The translations under genes were made by a program, and so were the position numbers. Positions 8,739 to 17,517 of a stretch of 64,000 bases of DNA are shown piece by piece; within the stretch, counting starts at the first letter, position 1; every line of letters begins with the position of its first letter. The stretch spans positions 214,198 through 278,197 of the forward strand of contig UBXV01000010.1 in the NCBI GenBank assembly GCA_900469625.1, read 5' to 3'. The notes under the pieces are model-generated. The model saw nothing but the letters and a program-made list of their open reading frames with translations. It was not told where the DNA came from and ran no database searches. Origin of the DNA: Hyphomicrobiales bacterium (GTDB taxonomy: Bacteria; Pseudomonadota; Alphaproteobacteria; Rhizobiales; Rhizobiaceae).

Positions 8739-9758
8739 TCAGCCGGAACCGCTCGGGCGCGCCATGCTATAGCGCTCACGCGCTTCGCTTGGGCTGTAGC
8801 CGAAATGCGCCTTGTAGTGACGGCTGAGCTGCGCGTGGTCGCTGAACCCCAGCGCATAGGCGATTTCCGAAACCAGCTTATGGCAGGATGGATCGCGCAG
8901 CATCTCGTCCGAGCGCAACAGCCGCTGGAGCCGGATCCAGTGACACACGGACGTGCCCTGCCGCTTCATCAGCTGGTGCAGATAGCGCACCGAGATCCCG
9001 CAGGCATCAGCGATCATCTGCGGGCCGAGATCGGCACGCGCGAGATGCGCGCGGACATAGCGTTCGACGCGGTGCAGGTGGCCGACCTGGACCGAGCCCG
9101 CATCCGACATCAGCATGCGCTCGTCCGATATCAGCGACATCGCGAGAATATCGACCAGGTGCTTGCCGGTCATGTCGCGGGCGGGCGCATCCATCTCGAC
9201 GAGCCGTGGCGCGACCAGCCGGATCATGTCGACGAACAGGGCGCCGGTGCCCCGGGTGGAATCGAAGCTCAGCGATGCGATGCGCTCGGGCAGCCCGACG
9301 CGAGGCCGCAGCGTCGCGATCGGCACCTTCAAGACCCAGAGCGTGTTCTTGGCGGAATAGCTGAACTCATAGGGAAGATGGCTGCGCTCGACCAGAAAGG
9401 CACCCGGCTTGCACTGCACCGCCTTGCCGCTCTGCTCGAAGCTGATCTCGGCTTTTTCCGGCACGGTGATCAGGTAGCTTTCTTCCCGCTCATGCAGGAG
9501 ATGCCGCTTCTGGCGACGGTAGAGAAGGCCGTCGGAATCGAGCCGCGACAGCGAGACCGCACCGAGGTCCCAGACGTTGAGCTCGCCGGAGAATTCCGCC
9601 GCGTTCTGAAAGCGCAGGTCGAGCGGAAAATAGGTGCTCGACACCGCCTCGTCCCAATAGCGCTTGCGCTCGACCGCAGCCGTGCCTGCCGTGGAATAAC
9701 TCACGTCCATGCGAAGCTCCCATCCCGGCCGCAGTCCGAACGCTTCGGCTGTTCCCAT
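8739..9758 (-). CDS. AraC family transcriptional regulator
   Basis: The 339-residue protein has an N-terminal ligand domain of the AraC-binding-like 2 type (residues about 25-200) and a C-terminal double helix-turn-helix (about 235-330). The HTH region includes GPQMIADACGISVRYLHQLM and the family signature VSEIAYALGFSDHAQLSRHYKAHFGYSPSE. It lies directly upstream of hyuAB and downstream of the amidase operon in the same direction, so it is a candidate activator of either. The start could also be the internal ATG at 9710. Confidence 0.88.
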   Translation of the reverse strand: MGTAEAFGLRPGWELRMDVSYSTAGTAAVERKRYWDEAVSSTYFPLDLRFQNAAEFSGELNVWDLGAVSLSRLDSDGLLYRRQKRHLLHEREESYLITVPEKAEISFEQSGKAVQCKPGAFLVERSHLPYEFSYSAKNTLWVLKVPIATLRPRVGLPERIASLSFDSTRGTGALFVDMIRLVAPRLVEMDAPARDMTGKHLVDILAMSLISDERMLMSDAGSVQVGHLHRVERYVRAHLARADLGPQMIADACGISVRYLHQLMKRQGTSVCHWIRLQRLLRSDEMLRDPSCHKLVSEIAYALGFSDHAQLSRHYKAHFGYSPSEARERYSMARPSGSG

Positions 9759-9936
9759 GGTGCCGAGGCGACGGCCGATTGCGGCCCATTGTTCCCGTCG
9801 GTTGCCTTTGATGTCGCCGCCTCTTCAGGGCTTTCGCGACCGGCAATTCCTCAGGTCTTCAAACAGTAGACTATGCCTTGCCCCTTGCCGCTAGTCGCAA
9901 AGCGCGCTTGCGCTTGTCGCTGGGCGTATTGACCGT

Positions 9937-11304
9937 TCAATCGGCACGCACGATGGCTTCGGCCGCGAGCGCGACCGACAGCAGATGCGCATCGTGATGC
10001 GGCTGGGCAGACAGCAGCAGGCCAACCGGCATGCCGGCATCGCCAATACCGCAGGGTATCGAGACACCGCACCAGTCGAGGAAGTTGCCGATCAAGGTGT
10101 TGCGCAAGGTCTTGGCGTTGGTTTCGACGAACAAGGCGTCATCGGTGAGAAGCGGCGCTGTCGGCGCCGCTACATGGGCGACCGTCGGAAAGGCGATGAT
10201 CTCGTTCGGCCCGACGCTGAAGGCAATCTCGTCGATCAGTGCCGCGCGAAGCTCTGATGTGGCGATGTAGTCGGAAAGGCTGATCTTTTGCCCGAGCCGG
10301 GTCCGCGCCACGACGCGCTGGTCCATCCCTGCGGCCTGCGGGCCATCCAACCTCTCGCGATGCAATGCATAGGCTTCGGCAGTCACCAGCGGCCCATGCT
10401 TCGACATTGCCTCGAAGATACGTTCGAACGTCGGAAACGGCTGGCGGCGGACATGGGCGCCGGCGCGCTGCAACCGGACGATTGCCGCTTCGAAGGCGGT
10501 GACGACGCCGTCCTCGGCATCGTCGAACACGATTGTCGTCGGCACGACGATCGACAGGCCCTCAATATTGCCGCGACGGATTTCCGGCGCCGGCAGGCCG
10601 CGCATGGCGGCATCGACCCAGACGGCATCCTGCACGGTCCGACAAAGAGGTCCAAGCGAATCCAGGCTTTTGGCGAGCGGAAAGACGCCGCGCATGGAAT
10701 AGCGGCCGCGCGTCGCCTTGTAGCCGACGATGCCGTTGAAGGCGGCGGGAATGCGGATCGACCCGCCCGTGTCCGTGCCGATCGACACCGGTACGAGATC
10801 GGCGGCAACCACAACGCCGGAACCGGAGGATGAGCCACCCGGAAGCCGATCGACGTCCGTGGCCCAGGGGTTGCGGGGCGTGCCGTAATGCGGGTTGATG
10901 CCGAGCCCGGAAAAGGCGAACTCGCTCATATTGACCCGGCCGACACTGATCATGCCGGCATGGCCGAGCGCCGTCACCACGGCTGCATCGCGCTCGGCCG
11001 GCGGCGCGTCCTTGAGGACGACCGATCCGGCCGTCGTCGGCAGACCCGACAGGGCAAACAGGTCCTTCCAGGCAACGGGAATGCCGTCGAGAAGGCTGAG
11101 CGGGCGGCCGGCGGCAAGACGCCGGGCGGAAGCGTCCGCCTCGCGCATCGCCCGTTCCGGCACGACCCTGGTGAAGATCGCCCGGTCCTCGTGGCCGCCG
11201 ATCCGCTCCAGCGTCCAGCCCGTCAGTTCGCGCGGATCGAGCGCGCCCGATTGCAAAAGCACCGACAGCTGCGCGATCGATTTGCCGCCAAGATCCTGCG
11301 TCAT
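9937..11304 (-). CDS. Amidase signature family hydrolase
   Basis: This 455-residue enzyme cleaves a carboxamide to acid plus ammonia or amine. The Ser-cisSer-Lys triad is complete by pattern: Lys80 in IPVAWKDLF, Ser158 at the start of the Ser run in GGSSSGSG, and Ser182 in DTGGSIRIPAAF. It is the last gene of the 12-gene minus-strand run, 12 bases after the signal-less binding protein. This position suggests that it finishes breakdown of the compound imported by the PotABCD-type transporter. Substrate specificity is not readable. Confidence 0.9.
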   Translation of the reverse strand: MTQDLGGKSIAQLSVLLQSGALDPRELTGWTLERIGGHEDRAIFTRVVPERAMREADASARRLAAGRPLSLLDGIPVAWKDLFALSGLPTTAGSVVLKDAPPAERDAAVVTALGHAGMISVGRVNMSEFAFSGLGINPHYGTPRNPWATDVDRLPGGSSSGSGVVVAADLVPVSIGTDTGGSIRIPAAFNGIVGYKATRGRYSMRGVFPLAKSLDSLGPLCRTVQDAVWVDAAMRGLPAPEIRRGNIEGLSIVVPTTIVFDDAEDGVVTAFEAAIVRLQRAGAHVRRQPFPTFERIFEAMSKHGPLVTAEAYALHRERLDGPQAAGMDQRVVARTRLGQKISLSDYIATSELRAALIDEIAFSVGPNEIIAFPTVAHVAAPTAPLLTDDALFVETNAKTLRNTLIGNFLDWCGVSIPCGIGDAGMPVGLLLSAQPHHDAHLLSVALAAEAIVRAD

Positions 11305-11316
11305 TGCGTCGATCTC

Positions 11317-12537
11317 CTATCGCTCGACCAGCTGCATCCAGCGACGGACCAGATAATTGTGCTCGTCCATCGTCGTGTTCCATACGGCGATGCAGTTGGC
11401 GCGCTGCCAGTAAGACCCACCGCTCCTGACCGATCCGGCGCGGATGCGCATGCGGCCATCCGGCCCCGGCAGGTCGCTGACCGCCGGCAGGCCACCATAC
11501 CAATAGTCCCATTCGGCCACCGACATGAATTGCCGCGAGCGCTCGGGCGTCGAGATGTAGTAGCCCTGGCGCGCGACCACGGCACCCGGCCAGCCCGAAA
11601 TCCACCAGTTGAGATATTCATAGGCGACATCGCGCATGCGCCCCGACAGATGACGCGCGAGGCACAAGCCCCCGTGCCAGGCGCGATAACCTTCCGCCGG
11701 CACCGCCTGTTCCACCGGAACGCCCTGGCCGTTGAGGATGCTGATGCCCGTCGACCACATGCTCTGGATGTCGGTTTCGCCGCGCACCATCAGCCGGGCG
11801 GCATCTTCCGCCGTGCGCCAGAAGGCGCGGAAATAGCCGTCCTTCTTGCGCGCCTCGAGCAGCTCGATCAACCGGTCGATCTCGTCGACCGTCATGGCGC
11901 CGATATTGTCGAACGACATCAGCCCGGACGCCTGTGCGGCAAGTGCGGCATCGAAAATGCCGATCGCGGGCTCATCGACGAGGGCCGCGCGTCCGGCCCA
12001 GCGGTCGTCGAGAAGGGCCGCCCAGCTGTTCATCGACACGGTGTTGGGGGCGACGTCGGTCCTGTAGGCAAAGCTGTCGAAATTATGCGTCGTCGGCAGC
12101 ATCGAGATCGTGCTCGACGGCGTGTCGCCAAGTTCGAGATTGGGCTGCACGAACAGTTTCTTGACCGGTGCGTCCCCCTGCCCCAGCCGGGCATTCGGGC
12201 CGATATGGCCGGTCTTCGTCAGATCGTTGATCTCGTCCCAAAGCGCGATGCGGCCGATCTCGATCGGCTGGATCGCCCGCCAGTACCAGACGATATCCAG
12301 ATTGTGGAAACATTGGTCGTAGATGTCGTAGCTGTCGGGCTCCTGCGCCGCCTTGTGCTGCGTCGTCAGGAAGTCATTGTTGTCGAAGACGACCTCGATG
12401 CCGAGATCGGCCTCGGCGCGCACCCTCAGCTCCTCGAGCAGCGAGATCGCCGTGCCGAGCACGCGCAGCCGCGGGCGCCCTTCGAGGTGAAGGGCCGGTG
12501 TCGCAATTGTCGTTTGGTCGGGCTGGCGTTTGCTCAT
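11317..12537 (-). CDS. PotD-type solute-binding protein without signal peptide
   Basis: This 406-residue protein is a paralogue of the exported binding protein at 16208-17440. Shared patterns include GYRxW, a W-x-S-G-x-P/W-G region before QGYY, the WYGG/WYEG segment, a GGS block and a C-terminal M/Y-D-E-x-x-L-x-x-x-W. The N terminus (MSKRQPDQTTIATPALHLEG) has no hydrophobic core, no lipobox and no twin-arginine motif. The start is fixed by an ATGA overlap with the cobW-like stop, so the missing signal is not a start-calling artefact. It may bind the ligand in the cytoplasm as a carrier, sensor or enzyme partner; that is inference. Confidence 0.82.
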   Translation of the reverse strand: MSKRQPDQTTIATPALHLEGRPRLRVLGTAISLLEELRVRAEADLGIEVVFDNNDFLTTQHKAAQEPDSYDIYDQCFHNLDIVWYWRAIQPIEIGRIALWDEINDLTKTGHIGPNARLGQGDAPVKKLFVQPNLELGDTPSSTISMLPTTHNFDSFAYRTDVAPNTVSMNSWAALLDDRWAGRAALVDEPAIGIFDAALAAQASGLMSFDNIGAMTVDEIDRLIELLEARKKDGYFRAFWRTAEDAARLMVRGETDIQSMWSTGISILNGQGVPVEQAVPAEGYRAWHGGLCLARHLSGRMRDVAYEYLNWWISGWPGAVVARQGYYISTPERSRQFMSVAEWDYWYGGLPAVSDLPGPDGRMRIRAGSVRSGGSYWQRANCIAVWNTTMDEHNYLVRRWMQLVER

Positions 12538-13619
12538 ATAGACGACTGACGTTCCTGAAGGCTGCTTTTCGGGACGGCGGCCTCCTCGACGGGCGACCGG
12601 TCGAGGGCAAAAGCCTCGAACGACCGTTTCAGCAGCTCGATATCCAGACCGTCAACAATAAAGACGATGCGCGACCGGCGATCCTCGTCCGGCCAGCGCT
12701 CCATATGGACGGGCGTGTGCACCAGATGCTGGACGCCGTGAATGGCGACCGGGCGGTCTTCGCCCGCAATGTTGAGAATGCCCTTGACCCGCAGCACCCT
12801 GTCGCCGTGGCGATTGAGCAGCATCGTCAGCCAGATGCCGAAGGCCGTCCAGTCGATGGCGCGCTCCACCGTCATCACGAAAGAGGTCACCGCCGATTGG
12901 TGCACACCGCCGGCGGCCGTCGCCAATTGCACCGGCGTCTCACAGTAAAAGCCACGTGTCGACTGCAGTGCCGTCGCCCGCAGGCTGAGGTTTTCATCGA
13001 CGAGCGCGCCGACGTCGAAGGACGGATCGGTCGCCAGCAGCAGCGGTGCATCCGGATTGAGGCCGCGCAAAGTCTCGACGAGGCCAGACACATCGGCCGA
13101 TGGCGCCAGATCGGCCTTGGTGACAACAAGCCGATCGGCGATGGCGGCCTGGCGGTTGGATTCGACATAGGTGCCGAGCTGGCTGACCCCGTTGACCGCA
13201 TCGACCGTCGTGATGACATTGCCGGGCCGGAAATGGTGGCGCAGGACCGGATCTGACTTGATCGTCGACAGCACTGGAAACGGATCGGCAAGCCCGGTGC
13301 TTTCGACGACGATGCGGCGGAAGGGCGGCACCACACCACGTTCGCGCTTGGAATGCAGATCCTTGATCGCCTCGGCAAGCTCGCCACGCACCGTGCAGCA
13401 AAGACAGCCGGACTGCAGCAGCACCATGGTGTCGTCGATGCGTTCGACCAGGTGATGGTCGAGGCCGACCTCTCCGAATTCGTTGATGAGCACGGCCGCA
13501 TCGGAAAGGGCTGGATCGGCGAGCAGGCGCGCAAGCAGCGTCGTCTTGCCGGAACCGAGGAAGCCCGTCAGCAGGTTGATCGGGGTCAAGAGCGGGATCG
13601 TGGTTTCAGTCTCAGCCAT
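12534..13619 (-). CDS. CobW/G3E-type GTPase metallochaperone-like protein
   Basis: The product is a 361-residue G3E P-loop GTPase. The Walker A motif is at residues 19-27 (GFLGSGKTT), the metal-binding CxCC motif of the family at 72-75 (GCLCCTV), then ESTGLADP and the guanine-specificity motif TKAD. A CobW C-terminal domain follows from about residue 230. Relatives deliver Zn, Co or other metals to target enzymes or act as activators of metal hydrolases. The start ATG at 13619 overlaps the upstream gene by 8 bases and its stop overlaps the next gene as ATGA, so three genes are translationally coupled. A metal-dependent amidohydrolase in this operon, such as the deacetylase-fold enzyme, is a plausible client. 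Confidence 0.87.
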   Translation of the reverse strand: MAETETTIPLLTPINLLTGFLGSGKTTLLARLLADPALSDAAVLINEFGEVGLDHHLVERIDDTMVLLQSGCLCCTVRGELAEAIKDLHSKRERGVVPPFRRIVVESTGLADPFPVLSTIKSDPVLRHHFRPGNVITTVDAVNGVSQLGTYVESNRQAAIADRLVVTKADLAPSADVSGLVETLRGLNPDAPLLLATDPSFDVGALVDENLSLRATALQSTRGFYCETPVQLATAAGGVHQSAVTSFVMTVERAIDWTAFGIWLTMLLNRHGDRVLRVKGILNIAGEDRPVAIHGVQHLVHTPVHMERWPDEDRRSRIVFIVDGLDIELLKRSFEAFALDRSPVEEAAVPKSSLQERQSSI

Positions 13620-13944
13620 CGATGGCGGCCTCCGCAGCGGCAATCAGGCCGGGATCGAGCGGGTCGCAGGGGCGGCCGCAGAGCCGTTCGGCCGCCGGCC
13701 AGAGATGGCCGAGATCCTCGATGATCTCGCTCTTGCCGGTGCGGGTCGCAAGCACGAAGGATGCGCCCTGCCAATCGGAGATGGTCAGGCCGAAGCGCGC
13801 CAGCATGCCGTTGGCGATCCGCACCCGATTGGCGCGCTCGCGCCTGCGGTCGATGCGCTCGACATTGCGGGTGTAGACGCCGGGCCGCGCCACCGCGTCG
13901 GCCCAGTGTTCGTTGCCTCCAAGGACGCCGCAGAGAGAGCACAT
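13612..13944 (-). CDS. Small Cys-motif protein of unknown function, coupled to CobW GTPase
   Basis: This 110-residue protein begins with MCSLCGVLGG, a CxxC pair at the extreme N terminus, followed by a positively charged stretch NVERIDRRRERANRVRIAN and a compact C-terminal half. It has no signal peptide or membrane helix. Its last bases overlap the CobW-like start by 8 bases, and about 97 bases separate it from the deacetylase gene. The ATG at 13944 is chosen because the CxxC motif begins there; the longer upstream reading is low-complexity and unconvincing. I do not recognise the family. The CxxC pair next to a metallochaperone GTPase suggests metal binding, which is inference. Confidence 0.72.
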   Translation of the reverse strand: MCSLCGVLGGNEHWADAVARPGVYTRNVERIDRRRERANRVRIANGMLARFGLTISDWQGASFVLATRTGKSEIIEDLGHLWPAAERLCGRPCDPLDPGLIAAAEAAIDG

Positions 13945-14041
13945 CGTGTCATCCAATCGGTAAAAGGCGGGCAATCGGCAAAAAGGTGGGCAATCGGTAA
14001 AAAAGGCGGGGACGGCGCTCAGGACCACCCCCGCCAGTCGC

Positions 14042-14923
14042 TCACTTCTTGCGCGGGAAGCGCTTGGCAAAATCGTCGGCGATCTCGTTCATGGTCACGA
14101 ACTTCACGCCCGGATGCTTGATCATGTGGGCATAGAGCCGCTCCAGCATCATCAGCACCTGCGGGCGGCCGGCAACGTCGGGATGGATGGTAATCGGAAA
14201 CACCGCATAGTCCATCTCGCGGTAGACCCAGTCGAACTGGTCGCGCCAGATCTGCTCGATGTCGTGCGGGTTGACGAAGCCGTGGCTGTTCGGCGACTTC
14301 TTGATGAACATCATCGGTGGCAGGTCGTCGAGATACCAGGATGCCGGGATTTCGATGAGATCGGTTTCCTTTCCGCGGGTGAGCGGCACCATCCAGTCAG
14401 ACGGCTTCTTGGAGTAGTCGATCTTCGTCCACTTGTCGCCGACGCGCACATAATAGGGCGTGAAATCGTTGTGCATCAGCGAGTGGTCGTACTTGATGCC
14501 GCGCTCGAGCAGCAGCTCGTTGGTGACGTTGGAAAACTCCCACCATGGCGCAACATAGCCGGTCGGGCGCTTGCCCGAGAGCTTGGTGACGAGATCGATG
14601 CACTTGTCGAGGACTTCGGTTTCCTGCTCGCGCGTCATGGCGATCGGGTTTTCGTGGGTGTAGCCGTGAATGCCGATCTCGTGGCCGGCATCGGCAACCG
14701 CCTGCATCTGCTCGGGGAAGGTCTCGATCGAGTGGCCGGGGATGAACCAGGTGGTCTTGATGCCGAAGCGCTCGAACAGCTTCAGAAGGCGCGGGCTGCC
14801 GACCTCGCCGGCAAAGAGGCCGCGCGAAATATCGTCGGGCGAATCCTCGCCCCCATAGGATCCGAGCCAGCCGGCAACCGCATCGACGTCGATGCCGAAG
14901 CTGCAGAGGATTTCCTTGGCCAT
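14042..14923 (-). CDS. Polysaccharide deacetylase-fold hydrolase (PuuE/CDA1-like)
   Basis: This 293-residue NodB-fold protein keeps the metal triad: Asp14 in FGIDVDAV plus His86 and His90 in GIHGYTHE. It also has the [10 protein letters not shown] motif near residue 148 and an [11 protein letters not shown] segment near the C terminus. It has no signal peptide, so it acts in the cytoplasm. This group includes metal-dependent cyclic amide hydrolases such as PuuE allantoinase as well as sugar deacetylases. Next to an amidase, hydantoinase and transporter, a C-N bond hydrolase acting on a small molecule is more likely than a wall-modifying enzyme. An AAGGAG site precedes the ATG. Confidence 0.85.
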   Translation of the reverse strand: MAKEILCSFGIDVDAVAGWLGSYGGEDSPDDISRGLFAGEVGSPRLLKLFERFGIKTTWFIPGHSIETFPEQMQAVADAGHEIGIHGYTHENPIAMTREQETEVLDKCIDLVTKLSGKRPTGYVAPWWEFSNVTNELLLERGIKYDHSLMHNDFTPYYVRVGDKWTKIDYSKKPSDWMVPLTRGKETDLIEIPASWYLDDLPPMMFIKKSPNSHGFVNPHDIEQIWRDQFDWVYREMDYAVFPITIHPDVAGRPQVLMMLERLYAHMIKHPGVKFVTMNEIADDFAKRFPRKK

Positions 14924-14973
14924 GGTATGTCTCCTTCGTGTTTTATCGTTCAAAAGGTCAAGCTGGCTGGACG

Positions 14974-16080
14974 TCAGGCGGGGATGACGGTGGCTTCGCC
15001 CGGCTGCCAGCTCAAAAGAATGTCGGCGCCGACCGGGAAGGCGTCGGGCTGGTATTTGTCGACATGGGCTTCGAGCGAGACGGTGCGCCCGTCCCCAAGT
15101 GTTGCCGTCAGATGGGACACGTGGCCGACCACGTCGAAGCGGCTGACGCTGGCGCCGACGACATTGCCGCCGACAGTCTGGGCAATCTGTTCGCGCGAGA
15201 CGCGGGCTGCCGGGTGCACCTCGATCGCCTCGGCCGGAATGACGACGTTGACGCGCGACCGCCTCGCAAGCGCGCCGTTCGGGCGGCCGGACAACTGACC
15301 GAGCGGCGTCGAAACCAGCGTCCGGTCGTCGGAGGCGCCATCGACCTCGCCCTGGAAAATGGTGTTGTTGCCGATGAACTGGGCGACGAAAGCCGTGTTC
15401 GGCCGGGTGTAGAGCTGATGCGGCGGGCTGATCTGCTCGACCTTGCCCTGGTTCATCACCACGATGCGGTCGGAAAGCGCCAATGCCTCGGACTGCGCGT
15501 GGGTGACGAAGACGAAGGTCACGCCAAGCGTCTTCTGCAGCAGCTTCAGCTCGTTCTGGATCGCCTTGCGCAGATTGGCGTCGAGCGCTCCCAGCGGCTC
15601 GTCGAGCAGCAGGATATCCGGCTCGACGACAAGCCCACGGGCAAGCGCGATGCGCTGACGCTGGCCGCCCGACAAGCGGTCGGGCTTCTTCTCGGAGATA
15701 TCCTCGAGCCCCAGCGTCGCCAGGATCCGGTCGACCTTGGCGTCGCGTTCGGCCTTTGCCATGCCCTTGACGTCGAGGCCGTAGCCGACATTGCTGCGCA
15801 CGGTCATATGAGGAAAGAGCGCGTAGCTCTGGAAGATCATCGACGTCGGCCGGTGTTCCGGCCGGATGTCGTTCATGCGTTTGCCCTTGATCAGCATCTC
15901 GCCCGACGAGATCGTCTCGAAGCCGGCGATCATGCGCAGCGTCGTCGTCTTGCCGCAACCGGACGGCCCGAGAAATGCAATGAACTCGCCCTTGGAAACC
16001 GACAGGTTGAAATCGATCACGGCGGGCGTGCCGTTGTCGTAGACCTTGCCGACATTGTTGAGTTCGAGGTCGAAGATCAT
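14974..16080 (-). CDS. PotA-like ABC transporter ATPase (second of two in the operon)
   Basis: This 368-residue ATPase has Walker [10 protein letters not shown] (residues 38-46), Q loop, signature LSGGQRQR (137-144), Walker B ILLLDEP (156-162) and a C-terminal TOBE regulatory domain. The H-loop reads VTHAQSEA: the switch histidine (His194) is present but the following aspartate, usual in THDQ, is alanine. It energises import of a polyamine-like or other organic solute with the permeases at 19.1-20.8 kb. It is separated from them by two dehydrogenase genes and the binding protein. It may form a heterodimer with the other ATPase at 20863-21939. Confidence 0.9.
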   Translation of the reverse strand: MIFDLELNNVGKVYDNGTPAVIDFNLSVSKGEFIAFLGPSGCGKTTTLRMIAGFETISSGEMLIKGKRMNDIRPEHRPTSMIFQSYALFPHMTVRSNVGYGLDVKGMAKAERDAKVDRILATLGLEDISEKKPDRLSGGQRQRIALARGLVVEPDILLLDEPLGALDANLRKAIQNELKLLQKTLGVTFVFVTHAQSEALALSDRIVVMNQGKVEQISPPHQLYTRPNTAFVAQFIGNNTIFQGEVDGASDDRTLVSTPLGQLSGRPNGALARRSRVNVVIPAEAIEVHPAARVSREQIAQTVGGNVVGASVSRFDVVGHVSHLTATLGDGRTVSLEAHVDKYQPDAFPVGADILLSWQPGEATVIPA

Positions 16081-16176
16081 CGTGGCGCTCCGGAGCTTGC
16101 TGAAATCACGGGTATCTGGCGCGTGGCCCCGGCCGCACTGTCGTTCGTGCAAGGCCACGCACTGTGTTTCTGGACA

Positions 16177-16198
16177 CCGGGAGGCTTTCGCCTCCCGG
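16177..16198 (-). terminator. Stem-loop just after the binding-protein gene
   Basis: Perfect 9-bp arms CCGGGAGGC and GCCTCCCGG close a 4-base loop, 9 bases beyond the binding-protein stop. There is no T-tract. Such hairpins after binding-protein genes usually stabilise the upstream message and reduce downstream expression. Confidence 0.6.
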
Positions 16199-16207
16199 CC
16201 TGTCCGA

Positions 16208-17440
16208 TCAGGCGTTCAGGAACTCGTCCCACTTCTGGATCAGGTGGTCGTATTCATCCGGCCACTGGTGCCAGTAGGCGACGTTCTTGGCGCGTTCTTC
16301 GAGCGAGCCGCCGTCGCGCAGGTCACCTTCCTTGATGCCGCGCTCCTCGGCGCCGACCCACGGCTTGCCTTCGTACCAGAAGGCATATTTCTCCGGCGCC
16401 ATGACATTCTTGATGTTGGTCGACGGCGAGTAGTAGCCCTGCTCGGACACGGTGATGCCGGGCTCGCCCGAGAGCCAGTAGTCGGCATAGGCGATGACCG
16501 CTTCCTTGTTGGCGGTTCCGGCAATCATCGCCGGCCCGATCGCCCAGCCGCGATAGCCTTCCTTCGGCACCGCGTAGCGGCAGGCCTTGCCCTGCGCCTT
16601 GACGGCCATGACCGCCGGCTGCCAGGCGTCGCAGACGACCATTTCGCCCGATGCCATCAGGTTGACGAGCTCGCCGAAGTCGCCCCAGAGCGCGCGGAAC
16701 TGGCCTTCCTTCTTCTTGGAAATCAGGAACTTTGCGGCTTCGTCGATTTCGGCCGCCGTTGCATTTCCGGGGTTCTTGACGTCGGAGAGGCCAAGCGAGT
16801 TCATCGCCATCATCGCTTGTCCGATCGCGATCAGCGGGTCGGTGTTGATGCCGGACTTGCCCTTCCACTTCGGATCGAAGATCGCGGTCCAGCTGTTTGC
16901 CTCCTCGGCCGAAAGCACATCCGGGTTGTAACCGATGGAATCGTAGTTGTAGACCGCCGGCACCATGTTCAGCCCTGTCTGGCTTTCATCGGTCCAGATC
17001 TGGCCGACGATCTGGGCGGAGCGGTCCCACTTGTCGCTGGCGGTTGTGAACGTGTCGCGGATGTTGGCCCAGTTCTTCAGCGCGGAGGCTGGAATGGGCT
17101 CGACATTGTTGGTCATGACGATCGACGGCAGGCGCTCGGCGATGATTTCCCAGCAATCGTAGTCCTTGGAGCCGGAGAGGATCTTCGTCTGGGCGTCCGG
17201 GAAGGTCGCGGCCGTTCCGGAGGTGCCACCGACACCGGCGGCGGCCTTGAACTGTTCCAGGATGCGCTCCTGAACGGTGACCGAAAGTCCGATCGTGCGC
17301 AGCTGCTGGCCGGCCAGGTCGGCTGCCTGCGCGAAGGCTGCGCGCGACGACAGGAACGGCGTGCCGCCGCCCATGGCAAGCGCCATCATGCCTGCGGACC
17401 GTTTGAGGAGGGAGCGGCGATTGAGTTCCATACGTGGCAT
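16208..17440 (-). CDS. Tat-exported PotD-type solute-binding protein
   Basis: The N terminus has a twin-arginine export signal (NRRSLLKRSAGMMALAMGGG, cleavage near AFAQA). A 410-residue extracellular-solute-binding type 1 protein follows, captured in the periplasm for the PotABC-type transporter. Landmarks include GLNMVPAVYNYDSIGYNPDVL, GYRGWAIGPAMIAG and a C-terminal YDHLIQKWDEFL. The ATG at 17440 has AGAAGAG upstream; the ATG at 17431 is an alternative. Tat export implies that the protein folds, possibly with its ligand, before crossing the membrane. It is followed by a stem-loop and then the second ATPase gene. Confidence 0.9.
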   Translation of the reverse strand: MPRMELNRRSLLKRSAGMMALAMGGGTPFLSSRAAFAQAADLAGQQLRTIGLSVTVQERILEQFKAAAGVGGTSGTAATFPDAQTKILSGSKDYDCWEIIAERLPSIVMTNNVEPIPASALKNWANIRDTFTTASDKWDRSAQIVGQIWTDESQTGLNMVPAVYNYDSIGYNPDVLSAEEANSWTAIFDPKWKGKSGINTDPLIAIGQAMMAMNSLGLSDVKNPGNATAAEIDEAAKFLISKKKEGQFRALWGDFGELVNLMASGEMVVCDAWQPAVMAVKAQGKACRYAVPKEGYRGWAIGPAMIAGTANKEAVIAYADYWLSGEPGITVSEQGYYSPSTNIKNVMAPEKYAFWYEGKPWVGAEERGIKEGDLRDGGSLEERAKNVAYWHQWPDEYDHLIQKWDEFLNA

Positions 17441-17517
17441 TGTCTCTTCTCCAGTTGTTGTTGTTCCCCGGAGCCCGATTGGCACGAACCCCATTTCGTT
17501 CGCCGCTGAGCGCGGCT

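Noticed and set aside
10888..12549. 553-residue plus-strand open frame across the amidase and binding-protein genes
   Set aside because: It crosses two real genes in antisense and has no recognisable domains.
13945..14070. Longer N terminus for the CxxC mini-protein
   Set aside because: The extra 42 residues are low-complexity and fall in the gap after the deacetylase gene; MCSLCG is a natural start.
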